Assembly (NCBI GenBank): GCA_018056685.1
Contig: JAGPFC010000001.1
Span: 62,001 to 126,000, forward strand
DNA from: Smithella sp.
Lineage (GTDB): Bacteria > Desulfobacterota > Syntrophia > Syntrophales > Smithellaceae
Reading direction: 5' to 3'
DNA: 64,000 nt
Shown here: one piece after another, positions 54,107-63,066 of the stretch
How positions within the stretch are numbered: position 1 is the first letter of the stretch
Layout: every line of letters starts with the position of its first letter
Notes under the pieces: model-generated
Databases searched by the model: none
Told to the model about the DNA's origin: nothing
What the model saw: only the letters and a program-made list of their open reading frames with translations
Made by a program: the position numbers and the translations under genes

Positions 54107-54167
54107 CGCAAAAAGAAGGAAACGCGCACATGAACAATCCATTCATGATACCAGGAGAAACGACAAA

Positions 54168-54596
54168 ATGAAAAAGCAAAAGTATTTTTGGGCCATCTGC
54201 CTGCTGATGGCTGTGACCTGTATCGCCGGTTGCTATGAAGGGTATGTGGGCACCGAGGGGAAAAGTTTAAAGCAGTACCTTGATCCGGCCCGCTTGAAAG
54301 ACCTTGTGGACAAACCGAATGCGGAGATCTGGATTATCGATGTCCGCCCTGCGGATGCCTTTCAAAAGGCCCATATCCCCACAGCGAAAAATTTCCCGTC
54401 GAGCGAGATTATGGAACGCCTCGGCGAACTGCCGAAGACTCAGTATCTCATTCTGACTTGCGAAACGGGCGGCCGGGCGCAGATAGTCATCAAGCGCCTG
54501 GAAAAAGCCGGCTACACCCGTTTCATGAACTGGGGCGCAAATTCCCGTTATTTTGATGTTTACGGCTCCGTGAGCGGAATTAATCCTTTGAATTAA
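54168..54596 (+). CDS. rhodanese-domain lipoprotein
   Basis: The 142-residue protein has a lipoprotein signal peptide with lipobox I-A-G-C22, and a rhodanese fold with the active Cys98 in the loop TCETGGRA. A single-domain rhodanese of this type handles sulfane sulfur or serves as a redox or sulfur relay in the periplasm. The six-residue active-site loop has the length expected for rhodaneses acting on sulfur. CCAGGAGAAAC precedes ATG. The lgt gene in this window encodes the enzyme that adds its lipid anchor. Confidence 0.88.
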   Translation: MKKQKYFWAICLLMAVTCIAGCYEGYVGTEGKSLKQYLDPARLKDLVDKPNAEIWIIDVRPADAFQKAHIPTAKNFPSSEIMERLGELPKTQYLILTCETGGRAQIVIKRLEKAGYTRFMNWGANSRYFDVYGSVSGINPLN

Positions 54597-55870
54597 TGTG
54601 CCCACTGACTACGGTTGGAAGAATCGAAAGAGCGCTGTTTGGGCCTGCTGTTCATTTTTGCTTTGGGAGAAAACTTCTTCCGCCCATTATTCGGCCTCCT
54701 GTCCCCTCCTCTGCCATTGAGACGCGCGGGAGTTCTGTCATCAACAGGCAGGCTCACGGTTAAGCCGTCAACTCTTTGATATTGAAGTTTTTCGCCAAGG
54801 ACTCTTTCCAGAGATTGGGCAAGCCCTCGGTCTTCTCCCGTCACAAAAGTGAAGGCATCGCCGGTTTTGGCGGCGCGTCCCGTTCGGCCGATGCGATGCG
54901 TGTAGGCATCTGTCGTGGAGGGCATGTCATAATTGATAACATGGGAGATGCTGGTTACGTCAATGCCGCGGGCAGCGATATCGGTAGCCACCATGATTTC
55001 ATAACGGCCGTCACGGAAGCCGTCTAGGGCGTGCTGACGTTTCTGTTGTGTCAGGTTGCCATGCAGCGAAGTAACTTTGTATCCCGATCTATCCAGTTGC
55101 AGAGCCACGCTCTTAGCGCGCGATTTCGTCCGCGTAAACACGAGAACGGATTCCATCTCTGTCTTAGTCAGAATATCTTTCAGCAAGTCGGTTTTGGAGC
55201 TCATTTGCACCGGATAAAATTTGTGCGTAACGGTTTCCACCGGCGCTGTGTGGCCGATTTTAATGTTGACCGGATTGATCAGCAGATCATTGGCAAGCGA
55301 CCGGATATCCTCCGGCATCGTCGCGGAAAACAGCAGGGTCTGACGCTTGGCGGGAAGATGTTGCACGATTTTTCGAACATCCGGCAGAAAGCCCATATCA
55401 AACATGTGATCGGCTTCATCCAGGACAAGAACTTCTACCCGTGATAAATCCACCGTGCCGCGATGGATGTGATCCAGCAGACGGCCGGGACAGGCGGAAA
55501 TGATTTCCACATGGTTTTGCAGTTTGTTGATCTGGCCATTGATATTCACGCCACCGTAAATGGACACGCTGCGTAATTGCGTTTTTCGTCCCAGTTGCAT
55601 GATGGCGGTATGGGTTTGCTCGCTTAATTCGCGTGTCGGCGCAACAATCAGCGCGCGGATATGACCGCGTGGCCCCTGCATCAGCCGCTGCAAAATCGGC
55701 AGCACAAAAGCCGCTGTTTTTCCCGTTCCGGTCTGGGCAAGCCCCATAACATCGCGGCCTGCCATAATCGGCGGGATGGATTGTAACTGGATGGGTGTCG
55801 GCACTTTGTAGCCGCACGCCTGCACGCCGGTTAATATTTTCTCATTTAACTCAAACTTCTCAAAACTCAT
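54593..55870 (-). CDS. DEAD-box ATP-dependent RNA helicase (RhlE-like)
   Basis: The 425-residue helicase has Q-motif YKVPTPIQLQSIPPI, Walker A AQTGTGKT (45-52), APTRELSEQ, DEAD in LVLDEADHMFD, SATMP, and C-terminal domain motifs VFTRTKSRAK, DIAARGIDV and HRIGRTGRA. The tail after residue 370 is basic (RRPNNGRKKFSPKAKMNSRPKQRS), as in RhlE proteins that bind RNA. It unwinds RNA in ribosome assembly or cold adaptation. Its stop overlaps the rhodanese end by four bases. A long leader with a possible short ORF lies upstream. Confidence 0.93.
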   Translation of the reverse strand: MSFEKFELNEKILTGVQACGYKVPTPIQLQSIPPIMAGRDVMGLAQTGTGKTAAFVLPILQRLMQGPRGHIRALIVAPTRELSEQTHTAIMQLGRKTQLRSVSIYGGVNINGQINKLQNHVEIISACPGRLLDHIHRGTVDLSRVEVLVLDEADHMFDMGFLPDVRKIVQHLPAKRQTLLFSATMPEDIRSLANDLLINPVNIKIGHTAPVETVTHKFYPVQMSSKTDLLKDILTKTEMESVLVFTRTKSRAKSVALQLDRSGYKVTSLHGNLTQQKRQHALDGFRDGRYEIMVATDIAARGIDVTSISHVINYDMPSTTDAYTHRIGRTGRAAKTGDAFTFVTGEDRGLAQSLERVLGEKLQYQRVDGLTVSLPVDDRTPARLNGRGGDRRPNNGRKKFSPKAKMNSRPKQRSFDSSNRSQWAH

Positions 55871-55891
55871 TTTTTTCTTTTCCTTCTTTTT

Positions 55892-55960
55892 TCAGTATTT
55901 GTGACATTTGAACCCGGTTCTATTCATTGCGGTGGCTGAGAACACACCGCCGTGTACCAT
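55892..55960 (-). CDS. possible leader peptide of the RNA helicase gene
   Basis: A 22-codon frame begins at ATG 55960 and ends at TGA 55892-55894, 21 bases before the helicase ATG. It encodes MVHGGVFSATAMNRTG plus FKCHKY. A GGGG-containing stretch lies about 9 bases before ATG. The frame contains the GCGGTG/CACCGC hairpin (55929-55950). It could be a regulatory leader peptide or a conserved RNA with a chance ORF. It is too short to judge from one genome. Confidence 0.35.
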   Translation of the reverse strand: MVHGGVFSATAMNRTGFKCHKY

Positions 55961-56234
55961 GATGGCAAGCCCCAAACAGGCCGCAAACCTGGCGCTAAAG
56001 TTGGATTCGGTTACGATTAGCCGGATTTTCCTGCCGAAATTTCTGAAATAGAAAGGAAGGGAGGTCAATAACTATCGCGATCACTGGTGCAGCTTGTACA
56101 GGTATTATTCATAAATAGCAAGGATTATCTTTATCTATTCATAAAAGGGAATATGTTGATGAAAAGGTCTTTTACCCGCGTAATTTGCATGAGCGGAATA
56201 AAATAAACCTGTCATTTACGCAAAGCTGAATAAG
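55961..56234. other. long leader and intergenic region, no complete gene
   Basis: This is mostly the upstream region of the helicase gene on the minus strand. It holds a direct repeat TATTCATAAA at 56106-56115 and 56136-56145, 30 bases apart. A tiny frame of 15 codons on the plus strand near 56159 is likely noise. I see no complete gene or clear promoter. Confidence 0.5.
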
Positions 56235-57380
56235 CTAATAATATTTAAGGAGATAGCGCTCCAGACGATCCAATCCTTCCTTGATGTTTTCGAGGGAGTT
56301 GGCGTAGGAAAAACGCAGAAACCCTTCCCCACCGCTGCCGAAATCAATGCCGGGGGTCACACCGACCTTCACTTCCTCTGTGATACGGAAAGCTTCCTTG
56401 TAGGAATCCTTGCAAAAGCGTCGCGCGTCGGCAAATACATAAAACGCGCCGGTCGGCTCAACGTGAATAATAAAGCCCATTTCTTTCAACCGCATCAGCA
56501 TGTACTTACGGCGTTCATTATAAATTTTGACCATTTTTGCCACGTCTTTTTGCGCTTTGGTCAGAGCGGCAATGCCTGCCCATTGCACAAAACCGCTGGC
56601 GGAAATCATGAAATTCTGATGAATCCGCTGCATGACCCGGGAAAACTCTTTCGGAAAGATGCAATAACCCAGGCGCCAGCCGGTCATCGCGTATAATTTG
56701 GAAAAACCATTAATAACAAAAGCCTTGTCCGTAAATTCCAAGATGGAATGAGCGCGATCCTTATACACCAGACCATGGTATATTTCGTCCGAGATAATAT
56801 ACTGTTTGTCAAACTGCGCGACCGTCTGCAATTGTTCTCCGGTCATGACAATACCCGTCGGATTGGAAGGCGAATTAATCAGAATCGCCTTCGTGCGGGG
56901 GGAAAGTTTGTTCTTGATGTCTTTCGGACGATATTGGAAACCTTCTTCGGGATAAGTTCTCACCTCTTTGAGTTTGCCGCCGGCGGCGAGTATAAAATTC
57001 TGGTAACAGGGATAACGCGGATTGGAAATAATGACTTCATCGCCGTGATCCAAGATGGCCAGCATCGCGAAAAGCAGCGCGGGGGACGTGCCGGTGGAAA
57101 CCATCACTTGATCAGGCGTGATATCAACCCTGTATTCTTTATGATAGAAATCGCAGATGGCCTGCCTGAGTTCCAAAATTCCCAGCGCATGGGTGTAACG
57201 CGTTTTGTTATGGAGCAGAGCGTCATTGGCCGCTTTGGTAATAGCCCTAGGCGTCGGAAAATCAGGTTCGCCGACTTCCATATGGATAACGTTTTCACCC
57301 TTTCGTTCCAGCTCTTCGGCTTTGGCCATGACATCCATGACGATAAAAGATGTGAACCGGGAGGCTCTTTTAGAAATCAT
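56235..57380 (-). CDS. class I/II pyridoxal-phosphate aminotransferase
   Basis: I start at ATG 57380, with AGGA nearby; the longer frame from 57440 begins at a TTG with no ribosome site. The 381-residue enzyme has VIHMEVGEPDFPTP, TRYTHALGILELRQAI, NPRYPCYQNF, NSPSNPTGIV, ISDEIYHGL and the PLP lysine, Lys228, in FVINGFSKLYAMTGWRLGYC. A late FLRFSYANS carries the substrate-carboxylate arginine. It resembles aspartate/alanine-type aminotransferases used in amino-acid metabolism; the exact substrate is not resolved. Confidence 0.92.
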   Translation of the reverse strand: MISKRASRFTSFIVMDVMAKAEELERKGENVIHMEVGEPDFPTPRAITKAANDALLHNKTRYTHALGILELRQAICDFYHKEYRVDITPDQVMVSTGTSPALLFAMLAILDHGDEVIISNPRYPCYQNFILAAGGKLKEVRTYPEEGFQYRPKDIKNKLSPRTKAILINSPSNPTGIVMTGEQLQTVAQFDKQYIISDEIYHGLVYKDRAHSILEFTDKAFVINGFSKLYAMTGWRLGYCIFPKEFSRVMQRIHQNFMISASGFVQWAGIAALTKAQKDVAKMVKIYNERRKYMLMRLKEMGFIIHVEPTGAFYVFADARRFCKDSYKEAFRITEEVKVGVTPGIDFGSGGEGFLRFSYANSLENIKEGLDRLERYLLKYY

Positions 57381-57547
57381 AGTTGATCCTGACGAGTAAT
57401 TTATTAAATTACCTCTATTGCGATTATCTAAATTTTTCAACCATTTTTATTGATTTTGTTCAGTTTATGCATCCGTGCATTGCCATAAAATTCAAGTGAA
57501 TGATACAATAATGAAGCAATTTTACCGTAGATGAATAGTTGCGAAAT

Positions 57548-57578
57548 TTTACAATATCTGCATATTATATATTATACT
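57548..57578 (+). promoter_or_regulatory. possible guaA promoter
   Basis: TTTACA (57548-57553) and TATACT (57573-57578), spacing 19, in AT-rich DNA. The leader would be about 60 bases. The long spacing lowers confidence. Confidence 0.3.
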
Positions 57579-57645
57579 GTCAAAATATTTACGGTTAGTT
57601 GAAATAAGCTTGTTAAGAAACAATAGATAGAAGAGGAGAAGTCCA

Positions 57646-59175
57646 TTGATTCTGATTATAGATTTCGGTTCACAGTATAACCAGTTGATAGCAAGGCGTG
57701 TGAGGGAAAATCATGTTTACTGCCAGATTGAACCGCCCGGTATTTCCATTGCCGCGATCAAAGAACTCCAACCTGAAGGAATAATTTTATCGGGCGGCCC
57801 GGCGAGTATTTACAGCAAGGGCGCTCCCCGCGTGGACAAGGGCATCTTCAATCTGGGCATCCCCATTCTGGGAATCTGCTACGGTCTGCAGTACATGGTG
57901 GATTCCTTGGGGGGGAAGGTCATCGGTTCTCAGAAGCGGGAATACGGATTTGCCGAACTGCTGGTTAAAAAACAAACAGGTATTTTCAAGGGTGTGACGA
58001 AAAAAACACAGTGCTGGATGAGCCATGGAGATTCCATTGGTTCGTTACCGGCCGGTTTCGCCATCACGGCTACTACCGCCAACACGCCGGTGGCGGCAAC
58101 TGAAAATACCCGACGTAATTTTTACGGCCTGCAGTTTCATCCGGAAGTTGTTCATACACGGGAAGGCAAAAAGATGCTCGCCAACTTCCTTTTCGATATC
58201 TGTCAATGCAAAAAATCGTGGTCGATGAAATCGTTTATCAACCATTCCATTGAAGAAATCCGCCAGCAGGTCGGCAATGAAAAAGTCATGCTGGGTCTTT
58301 CCGGAGGCGTTGATTCTTCCGTTGCGGCGGTTTTGCTCAACAAGGCCATCGGAAAACAACTGACCTGCGTTTTTGTGGATAACGGTGTGCTGCGAGAAGG
58401 AGAAGCCGAACGCGTTATCAGGATGTTTAAAAAGAATCTGCACATCAATTTGCGATTTGCCCGTGCGGGTAAAATATTTTTACGCAAGTTAAAAGGCGTG
58501 ACCGATCCGGAAAAAAAACGTAAGATCATCGGCCGCACCTTTATAGAAGTCTTTGACAGGGAAGCGAGAAAAATAAAAGGTGTCAAATTTCTGGCACAGG
58601 GAACCCTGTATCCCGATTTAATTGAATCCCGTTCCGCCTTTGGCGGCCCCAGCGCAGTCATCAAATCACATCACAATGTCGGCGGGCTCCCGAAAAAAAT
58701 GAATCTGCAACTTGTTGAACCGCTGAAACATTTATTCAAGGATGAAGTTCGTCTCCTCGGAAAAGAACTGGGAATGGCCGATGATGTCGTCTGGCGTCAG
58801 CCCTTTCCCGGACCCGGATTGGCCATTCGCATTATCGGCGAAGTAACACCGCAACGCCTGTCCGTTTTGCGTAAAGCGGATACCATTCTGTGGGAAGAAA
58901 TCCGCGCAAAGAAACTTTATTACAAACTCTGGCAATCCTTTGCGGTGCTTTTACCCATAAAAAGCGTCGGTATTATGGGCGACCAGCGCACATACGAAAA
59001 TATTCTTGCAATTCGGGCTGTCACCAGCGACGATGCCATGACTGCCGACTGGGCGCAACTGCCGCACGATGTTCTGGCGCGTATATCCAACCGCATCATT
59101 AATGAAGTACGCGGAGTCAATCGCGTTGTTTACGACATCAGTTCCAAACCGCCCAGCACAATCGAATGGGAATAA
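57646..59175 (+). CDS. guaA: GMP synthase (glutamine-hydrolysing)
   Basis: The 509-residue enzyme starts with TTG after GAGGAGAA. It has a class I glutamine amidotransferase domain with Cys78 in GICYGLQYM and the [11 protein letters not shown]is-Glu pair, an ATP pyrophosphatase domain with the P-loop [14 protein letters not shown] near residue 223, and the C-terminal dimerisation domain that ends [17 protein letters not shown], as in other GuaA. It converts XMP to GMP. The C-terminal [13 protein letters not shown] is complete. It is monocistronic here. Confidence 0.97.
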   Translation: MILIIDFGSQYNQLIARRVRENHVYCQIEPPGISIAAIKELQPEGIILSGGPASIYSKGAPRVDKGIFNLGIPILGICYGLQYMVDSLGGKVIGSQKREYGFAELLVKKQTGIFKGVTKKTQCWMSHGDSIGSLPAGFAITATTANTPVAATENTRRNFYGLQFHPEVVHTREGKKMLANFLFDICQCKKSWSMKSFINHSIEEIRQQVGNEKVMLGLSGGVDSSVAAVLLNKAIGKQLTCVFVDNGVLREGEAERVIRMFKKNLHINLRFARAGKIFLRKLKGVTDPEKKRKIIGRTFIEVFDREARKIKGVKFLAQGTLYPDLIESRSAFGGPSAVIKSHHNVGGLPKKMNLQLVEPLKHLFKDEVRLLGKELGMADDVVWRQPFPGPGLAIRIIGEVTPQRLSVLRKADTILWEEIRAKKLYYKLWQSFAVLLPIKSVGIMGDQRTYENILAIRAVTSDDAMTADWAQLPHDVLARISNRIINEVRGVNRVVYDISSKPPSTIEWE

Positions 59176-59287
59176 TGTTCCATTAAGTAGATTTATGAAA
59201 AAAATAATACAGAAACGATTAAATATTACGGGTTGTTACGTCTTTTAATTTCCTTGATTTTCAGATTTTTCAAGAAGGAGTCGCATT

Positions 59288-59650
59288 ATGAAGAGTTATG
59301 ACTGGATGGATTACAAAGGAAAAAGAATTCTTTACATGAAAATCGCCAGCGAGACCACCCAAGAGTTAAGAGAAAGAATAGGCAACATAAAACCGGTGGT
59401 TACCAAAGAACCTCCCAACTCGATACTCTGCATTGCCGACGTCACCAACGGCAAATTTAACGCTGAAATGACTGAGATGCTCAAGCAATTTACTAAACAT
59501 AATGAACCGTACATTAAAATGACCGCTTTAATCGGTGTTGAAGGCCTGAAGAAAGTAATTTACAGCGGCGTTCTTCTTTTCACGGGCCGTAAAAATCTGA
59601 TTTTAAAAAATACAAAACAAGAAGCCTTGGATTGGCTTGTCGAACAGTAA
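59288..59650 (+). CDS. STAS/SpoIIAA-like small protein
   Basis: The 120-residue protein has strand KRILYMKIAS, a helix TTQELRERIGNIKPVV, strand SILCIADVTNGKFN, helix TEMLKQFTKHNEPYIKMTALIGVEG, and KVIYSGVLLFTGRKNLILKNTKQEALDWLVEQ at the end. This alternation is the SpoIIAA-like STAS fold of a common uncharacterised group. A phosphorylation Ser is not obvious. It has AAGGAG before ATG. It lies 113 bases after guaA and has no other neighbours. Confidence 0.75.
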   Translation: MKSYDWMDYKGKRILYMKIASETTQELRERIGNIKPVVTKEPPNSILCIADVTNGKFNAEMTEMLKQFTKHNEPYIKMTALIGVEGLKKVIYSGVLLFTGRKNLILKNTKQEALDWLVEQ

Positions 59651-59881
59651 CTACCAGTTAGTGTTATTCATATATTGGTGCGGCCTTGGTCACAAAGGGG
59701 CACATCCAATATAGGCCCCCGCTTTGAAATGAATAGTTTCAGTAGCGTGAGCAGTGTTGTTATATGAATAAAGCAGGTGATGCAAAGGGACAAAAGCGGT
59801 TGAAAGACTGATTATATGAGTCAAGCGTTGGTTTGCCCCTTTTACTTTCTTAGTCCAATATTTTCACGCGGGAGAAACATT

Positions 59882-60877
59882 ATGAACAGCAAAAAGAAAA
59901 AGGTCCTGATCGTGCTGGCGGTCATCGCAATAATTTTCATCGCCGCGATTATCTCACAGACGCGCATATTCAAGCCGTCTTTTGGCAGCCGGGTGGCGCG
60001 CCTGACTGTGAAGCTGTATCTTGCCCCCGCCTTTACCAGCAAGGATTTCGTTCACAACGTCAGGAACCGCCTGGAAAACATCAGCAAGCTCGCGCTGCTC
60101 CCGCCGGGCACAAAAGTTGAAGAGGTCTCCATAGGGAACATGAAAGCAGACTGGATCAGCGCGAACGGCGTTGACCCAAAGGGTAAAAAGGCGATCCTTT
60201 ACATTCACGGCGGCGGATTTCTTGCCGGCTCTCGGAATACGCACCGCGAAATGGTCGCACGCATCTCGAAAGCATCCGGTCTCCCGGTGCTTGTGCCCGA
60301 ATACCGCCTGGCTCCGGAGAACAAATTCCCCGCCGCTCTTGATGACTGCCTGGCCGCGTACCGGTGGCTCCTCAAGCAGGGATACCAGCCGCGGAACATC
60401 GCGATCGGGGGAGACTCGGCCGGCGGCTGCCTCACTTTGATGACCCTTATCTCACTGCGCGATGCCGGAACCGGCCTTCCCGGCGCTGCATTCCTCCTCT
60501 CGCCCCTCACCGACGCGGTGAACTACGAAGGCGAAACCATTCAAACAAAGGCCGGCATCGATCCCTGGTTCGATCCGAAAGACATACCGAAACACCTTGG
60601 CCTTTTTTCGGACAATTTTAAAATCATGTCGCCCCTGCTCTCACCGGTGCGCATGAACCTCGCGGGCCTTCCGCCGATACTCATCCATGTGGGAACGGAC
60701 GAAATACTCCTGAGCGACTCTACCCGTCTCGCGGAACGCGCTAAAAAAGCCGGCGTGGACACAACCATCCATGTATGGGACGGCATGTGGCATGTGTTTC
60801 AGTCATTTGCTGTCATCATACCGGAAGCAAGGGATGCCATTGACGAAATAGGGGAATTCCTGAAAAAACGTATCTGA
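59882..60877 (+). CDS. membrane-anchored HSL-family alpha/beta hydrolase
   Basis: I use ATG 59882 behind GGGAGAAAC; a frame from 59816 lacks a ribosome site. The 331-residue protein has one N-terminal membrane helix (VLIVLAVIAIIFIAAIIS, about 8-25), the oxyanion motif HGGGF (109-113) and the nucleophile GDSAGG with Ser179, with the catalytic Asp near GTDEILLSDS and His in DGMWHVFQSF. It is an ester hydrolase of the hormone-sensitive lipase group. Base composition is richer in G and C than neighbours (gcgggc, cgccg runs), so the gene may have been acquired. Confidence 0.9.
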   Translation: MNSKKKKVLIVLAVIAIIFIAAIISQTRIFKPSFGSRVARLTVKLYLAPAFTSKDFVHNVRNRLENISKLALLPPGTKVEEVSIGNMKADWISANGVDPKGKKAILYIHGGGFLAGSRNTHREMVARISKASGLPVLVPEYRLAPENKFPAALDDCLAAYRWLLKQGYQPRNIAIGGDSAGGCLTLMTLISLRDAGTGLPGAAFLLSPLTDAVNYEGETIQTKAGIDPWFDPKDIPKHLGLFSDNFKIMSPLLSPVRMNLAGLPPILIHVGTDEILLSDSTRLAERAKKAGVDTTIHVWDGMWHVFQSFAVIIPEARDAIDEIGEFLKKRI

Positions 60878-61020
60878 TCGCCGGAGAAGTCTGTCTGAAT
60901 TTCGTTGAACACGCCTGTTTTGCAGGCGCCTCGCCAAAATAGCGAAAAGATGTTCCGGGTCTTTAAATCTGAATAGGCAAGGCTGTGATCGCGCATCCCA
61001 AATCTTGTGCCCAAAATCTT
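60878..61020 (+). other. intergenic region with a small GC hairpin
   Basis: CGCCTG (60912-60917) pairs with CAGGCG (60923-60928) over a five-base loop. It is not followed by a T-run. Nothing else is recognised until the promoter-like element at 61021. The rest of the 312-base gap, up to 61189, is promoter and leader plus a 40-codon frame that I consider noise. Confidence 0.4.
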
Positions 61021-61049
61021 CTGACACACGGAACGGCGTTTATTATACT
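61021..61049 (+). promoter_or_regulatory. candidate promoter of the lipoprotein hydrolase gene
   Basis: CTGACA (61021-61026) and TATACT (61044-61049), spacing 17. The leader would be about 135 bases, which is long. Confidence 0.5.
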
Positions 61050-61189
61050 GCCGACAACGAAAAGGAAATGCTTATGAATCATATCTATGTCCGTTCAAGC
61101 GGGCATGCACAACAGTTGAACGCTGGTAAAGTAAATAACAATCAATTTTTGGCGGCAGTCTGTCCTTTCTCCTGCTTCATTCTTATGCT

Positions 61190-62017
61190 ATGCTGAATCA
61201 TAAAAATAAATATTCCATAATCGTGCTATTGTCTTTTTTATTTGCCGCAATGTTTCTAGGAGGGTGTAATATGCAAAACAGATTTTTATATTTTCCCAGC
61301 GCCGAGTGGCCGACAGAACAGATTCTCAAGTATGAAAGCATGAAACTCTGGCAGGCGACGGCTGATGACTATCAGGGATTGGTTTCCTCTGCGGAAGCAC
61401 CTGCGCCCAACGGAACAATCATCCTTTTTCACGGCAATGGCGGTACCGCGCTCGACAGAGGATTCTATTTAAAACCTTTTATGGAACTTGGTTTCCGAGT
61501 CATCCTAGCCGAATATCCGAAATACGGTGGACGTCCCGGCAAGGTAGGAGAAAAACCTTTTGTCACTGCCGGACTGGAAACCACTCGTCTGGCGTTTGAG
61601 CAATACAAAGAGCCGCTTTATCTTGTAGGGGAATCGCTGGGTTGCGCCGTTGCCGCAGCTATCGCCAAACAAACATCCGTTCCTATCGCCGGCATCATAT
61701 TGATTACGCCCTGGGACACGCTCGCGTCCGTGGCCAAATCGCTCTTTCCTTTCCTTCCTGTAAAGTTGGTTTTGACGGACAAATACGACAGCATCGAAAA
61801 TCTGCAATCGTTTAAGTATAAAATTTCCGTCGTCGGCGCTGAACGGGATGAAATTCTGCCAATTAAACACGCCGTCAACTTGTATAACCATCTTCCTGAA
61901 GACCGGAAACGGATGTGGATCATCAAGGGCGCTGGACATAACGACTGGCCGATGTACACTGACGCATCTTTATTCAGAGAGGTCACCGATTTTGTTAAAA
62001 TTGATGTAAATCAATGA
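61190..62017 (+). CDS. lipoprotein alpha/beta hydrolase
   Basis: The 275-residue protein has a lipoprotein signal peptide with lipobox L-G-G-C26. The mature part has HGNGG (81-85) and the nucleophile elbow GESLG with Ser149, plus candidate acid D in EILPIKHAV and His in GAGHNDW. It resembles the BEM46/ABHD13-type hydrolases. An AGGAGG sequence overlaps the lipobox codons, with an ATG nine bases after it at 61271, so a second, non-exported start may be used. Its last codons overlap the FNR-type site that serves the next gene. Confidence 0.85.
   Translation: MLNHKNKYSIIVLLSFLFAAMFLGGCNMQNRFLYFPSAEWPTEQILKYESMKLWQATADDYQGLVSSAEAPAPNGTIILFHGNGGTALDRGFYLKPFMELGFRVILAEYPKYGGRPGKVGEKPFVTAGLETTRLAFEQYKEPLYLVGESLGCAVAAAIAKQTSVPIAGIILITPWDTLASVAKSLFPFLPVKLVLTDKYDSIENLQSFKYKISVVGAERDEILPIKHAVNLYNHLPEDRKRMWIIKGAGHNDWPMYTDASLFREVTDFVKIDVNQ
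62001..62014 (+). promoter_or_regulatory. FNR-type palindrome upstream of the redox module
   Basis: TTGAT (62001-62005), GTAA, ATCAA (62010-62014) is a perfect match to the FNR/CRP-family anaerobic consensus TTGAT-N4-ATCAA. The centre, 62007.5, is 41.5 bases before the predicted start near 62049, the class II activator position. The site overlaps the last codons of the lipoprotein gene. Confidence 0.8.
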
Positions 62018-62036
62018 ATCGGAAATCTTTTTTGAT

Positions 62037-62042
62037 TATAGT
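62037..62042 (+). promoter_or_regulatory. -10 element of the FNR-type promoter
   Basis: TATAGT lies 22 bases after the end of the FNR-type site. No good -35 is present; in class II activation the regulator replaces it. Confidence 0.6.
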
Positions 62043-62072
62043 ATTTCAAGAATGATGAAACGGAGGGCTTTT

Positions 62073-63062
62073 ATGAAAAAGGAAAAGGGCTTGAAAATGG
62101 ATCGCCGGTCTTTTTTGAAGATAACAGCCGGGGCGGCAGTCGTATCGAGCGTCGGACTGCCTCAGGCATCTGCGTCTGTTACAGACAAACAATTATCCAC
62201 GCTCATCGATTTGAGTCTCTGCGACGGCTGTCCGGACAGGAAAGTTCCGGCTTGCGTCAGTGCCTGCAAAGAAATCAATAAAGACAAAATTCCGCAGGTT
62301 GTTGATCCCATTCCTGAACCCTGGCCGCGCAAGACCATTGAAGACTGGTCAAAAAAACGTGATGTCTTCAATCGCCTGACGCCTTATAATTTTATTTATG
62401 TGCAAAAGGCGGAAGTCAACGTGGCCGGAGAGGAAAAAACTGTTTTTATTCCCCGCCGCTGCATGCACTGCGATAATCCGGCCTGCGCGACCATCTGTCC
62501 GTTTTCCGCCAACCATAAAAATAAAAACGGTGCCGTGGTGATTGATCAGGATCTCTGCTTCGGCGGAGCGAAATGCCGCGATGTCTGCCCGTGGGAAATT
62601 CCCCAGCGGCAATCCGGCGTCGGCATCTATCTTAAAGTCCTGCCCGGGTTGATGGGCAACGGCGTCATGTATAAATGCGATTTGTGTATAGAGCGCCTGG
62701 CGGAGAATAAACTCCCCGGCTGTGTGGAAGCCTGTCCACGGGAAGCCATGCTGCTCGGGACAAGAAAAGCCATCGAACAGACGGCGGAAGCACGCGCTAA
62801 AAAAATGAACGGCTATATTTACGGCAAAACACAAAACGGCGGCACCGCGACACTTTACGTCTCACCGGTTCCTTTTGAGGAAATTAATAAAACCTTAACC
62901 CGAAAACCGGGACAGCCTGATATGAAAACGGATGTCCGGCGGAGGATGGTCGGCACGGATCCTCTGGCCAAGGCTGTTTTAGCTGCTCCGGCTCTGGGAA
63001 TCGCCGCGGCGGGCGCAGCCTTGTTTTTCAACCGCAAAGACAAAGCGGGAAAGGAGGAATAA
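62073..63062 (+). CDS. TAT-exported ferredoxin-type iron-sulfur subunit
   Basis: I use ATG 62073, five bases after CGGAGGG; earlier ATGs lack a site. The 329-residue protein has a TAT signal (D-R-R-S-F-L-K followed by ITAGAAVVSSVGLPQASA) and several cysteine clusters: LCDGCPDRKVPACVSACKE, RCMHCDNPACATICPF, CFGGAKCRDVCPW and KCDLCIERLAENKLPGCVEACP, the four-cluster pattern of DmsB/FdnH/HybA-like electron carriers. A C-terminal hydrophobic segment (LAAPALGIAAAGAALFF) anchors it. The next gene encodes a cytochrome b. Catalytic subunit not in this window. Function as formate dehydrogenase or other oxidoreductase beta subunit is inference. Confidence 0.88.
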   Translation: MKKEKGLKMDRRSFLKITAGAAVVSSVGLPQASASVTDKQLSTLIDLSLCDGCPDRKVPACVSACKEINKDKIPQVVDPIPEPWPRKTIEDWSKKRDVFNRLTPYNFIYVQKAEVNVAGEEKTVFIPRRCMHCDNPACATICPFSANHKNKNGAVVIDQDLCFGGAKCRDVCPWEIPQRQSGVGIYLKVLPGLMGNGVMYKCDLCIERLAENKLPGCVEACPREAMLLGTRKAIEQTAEARAKKMNGYIYGKTQNGGTATLYVSPVPFEEINKTLTRKPGQPDMKTDVRRRMVGTDPLAKAVLAAPALGIAAAGAALFFNRKDKAGKEE

Positions 63063-63066
63063 GACC

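Noticed and set aside
55928..55960. CTGAGA element resembling a TPP riboswitch (THI box)
   Set aside because: Only the CTGAGA hexamer fits; the ACCC-GAACCTGAT and GCGNAGGGA parts are absent, and no thiamine gene follows on that strand.
61005..61196. 63-residue frame overlapping the lipoprotein gene start
   Set aside because: No conserved pattern, no ribosome site, and it covers the promoter and leader.
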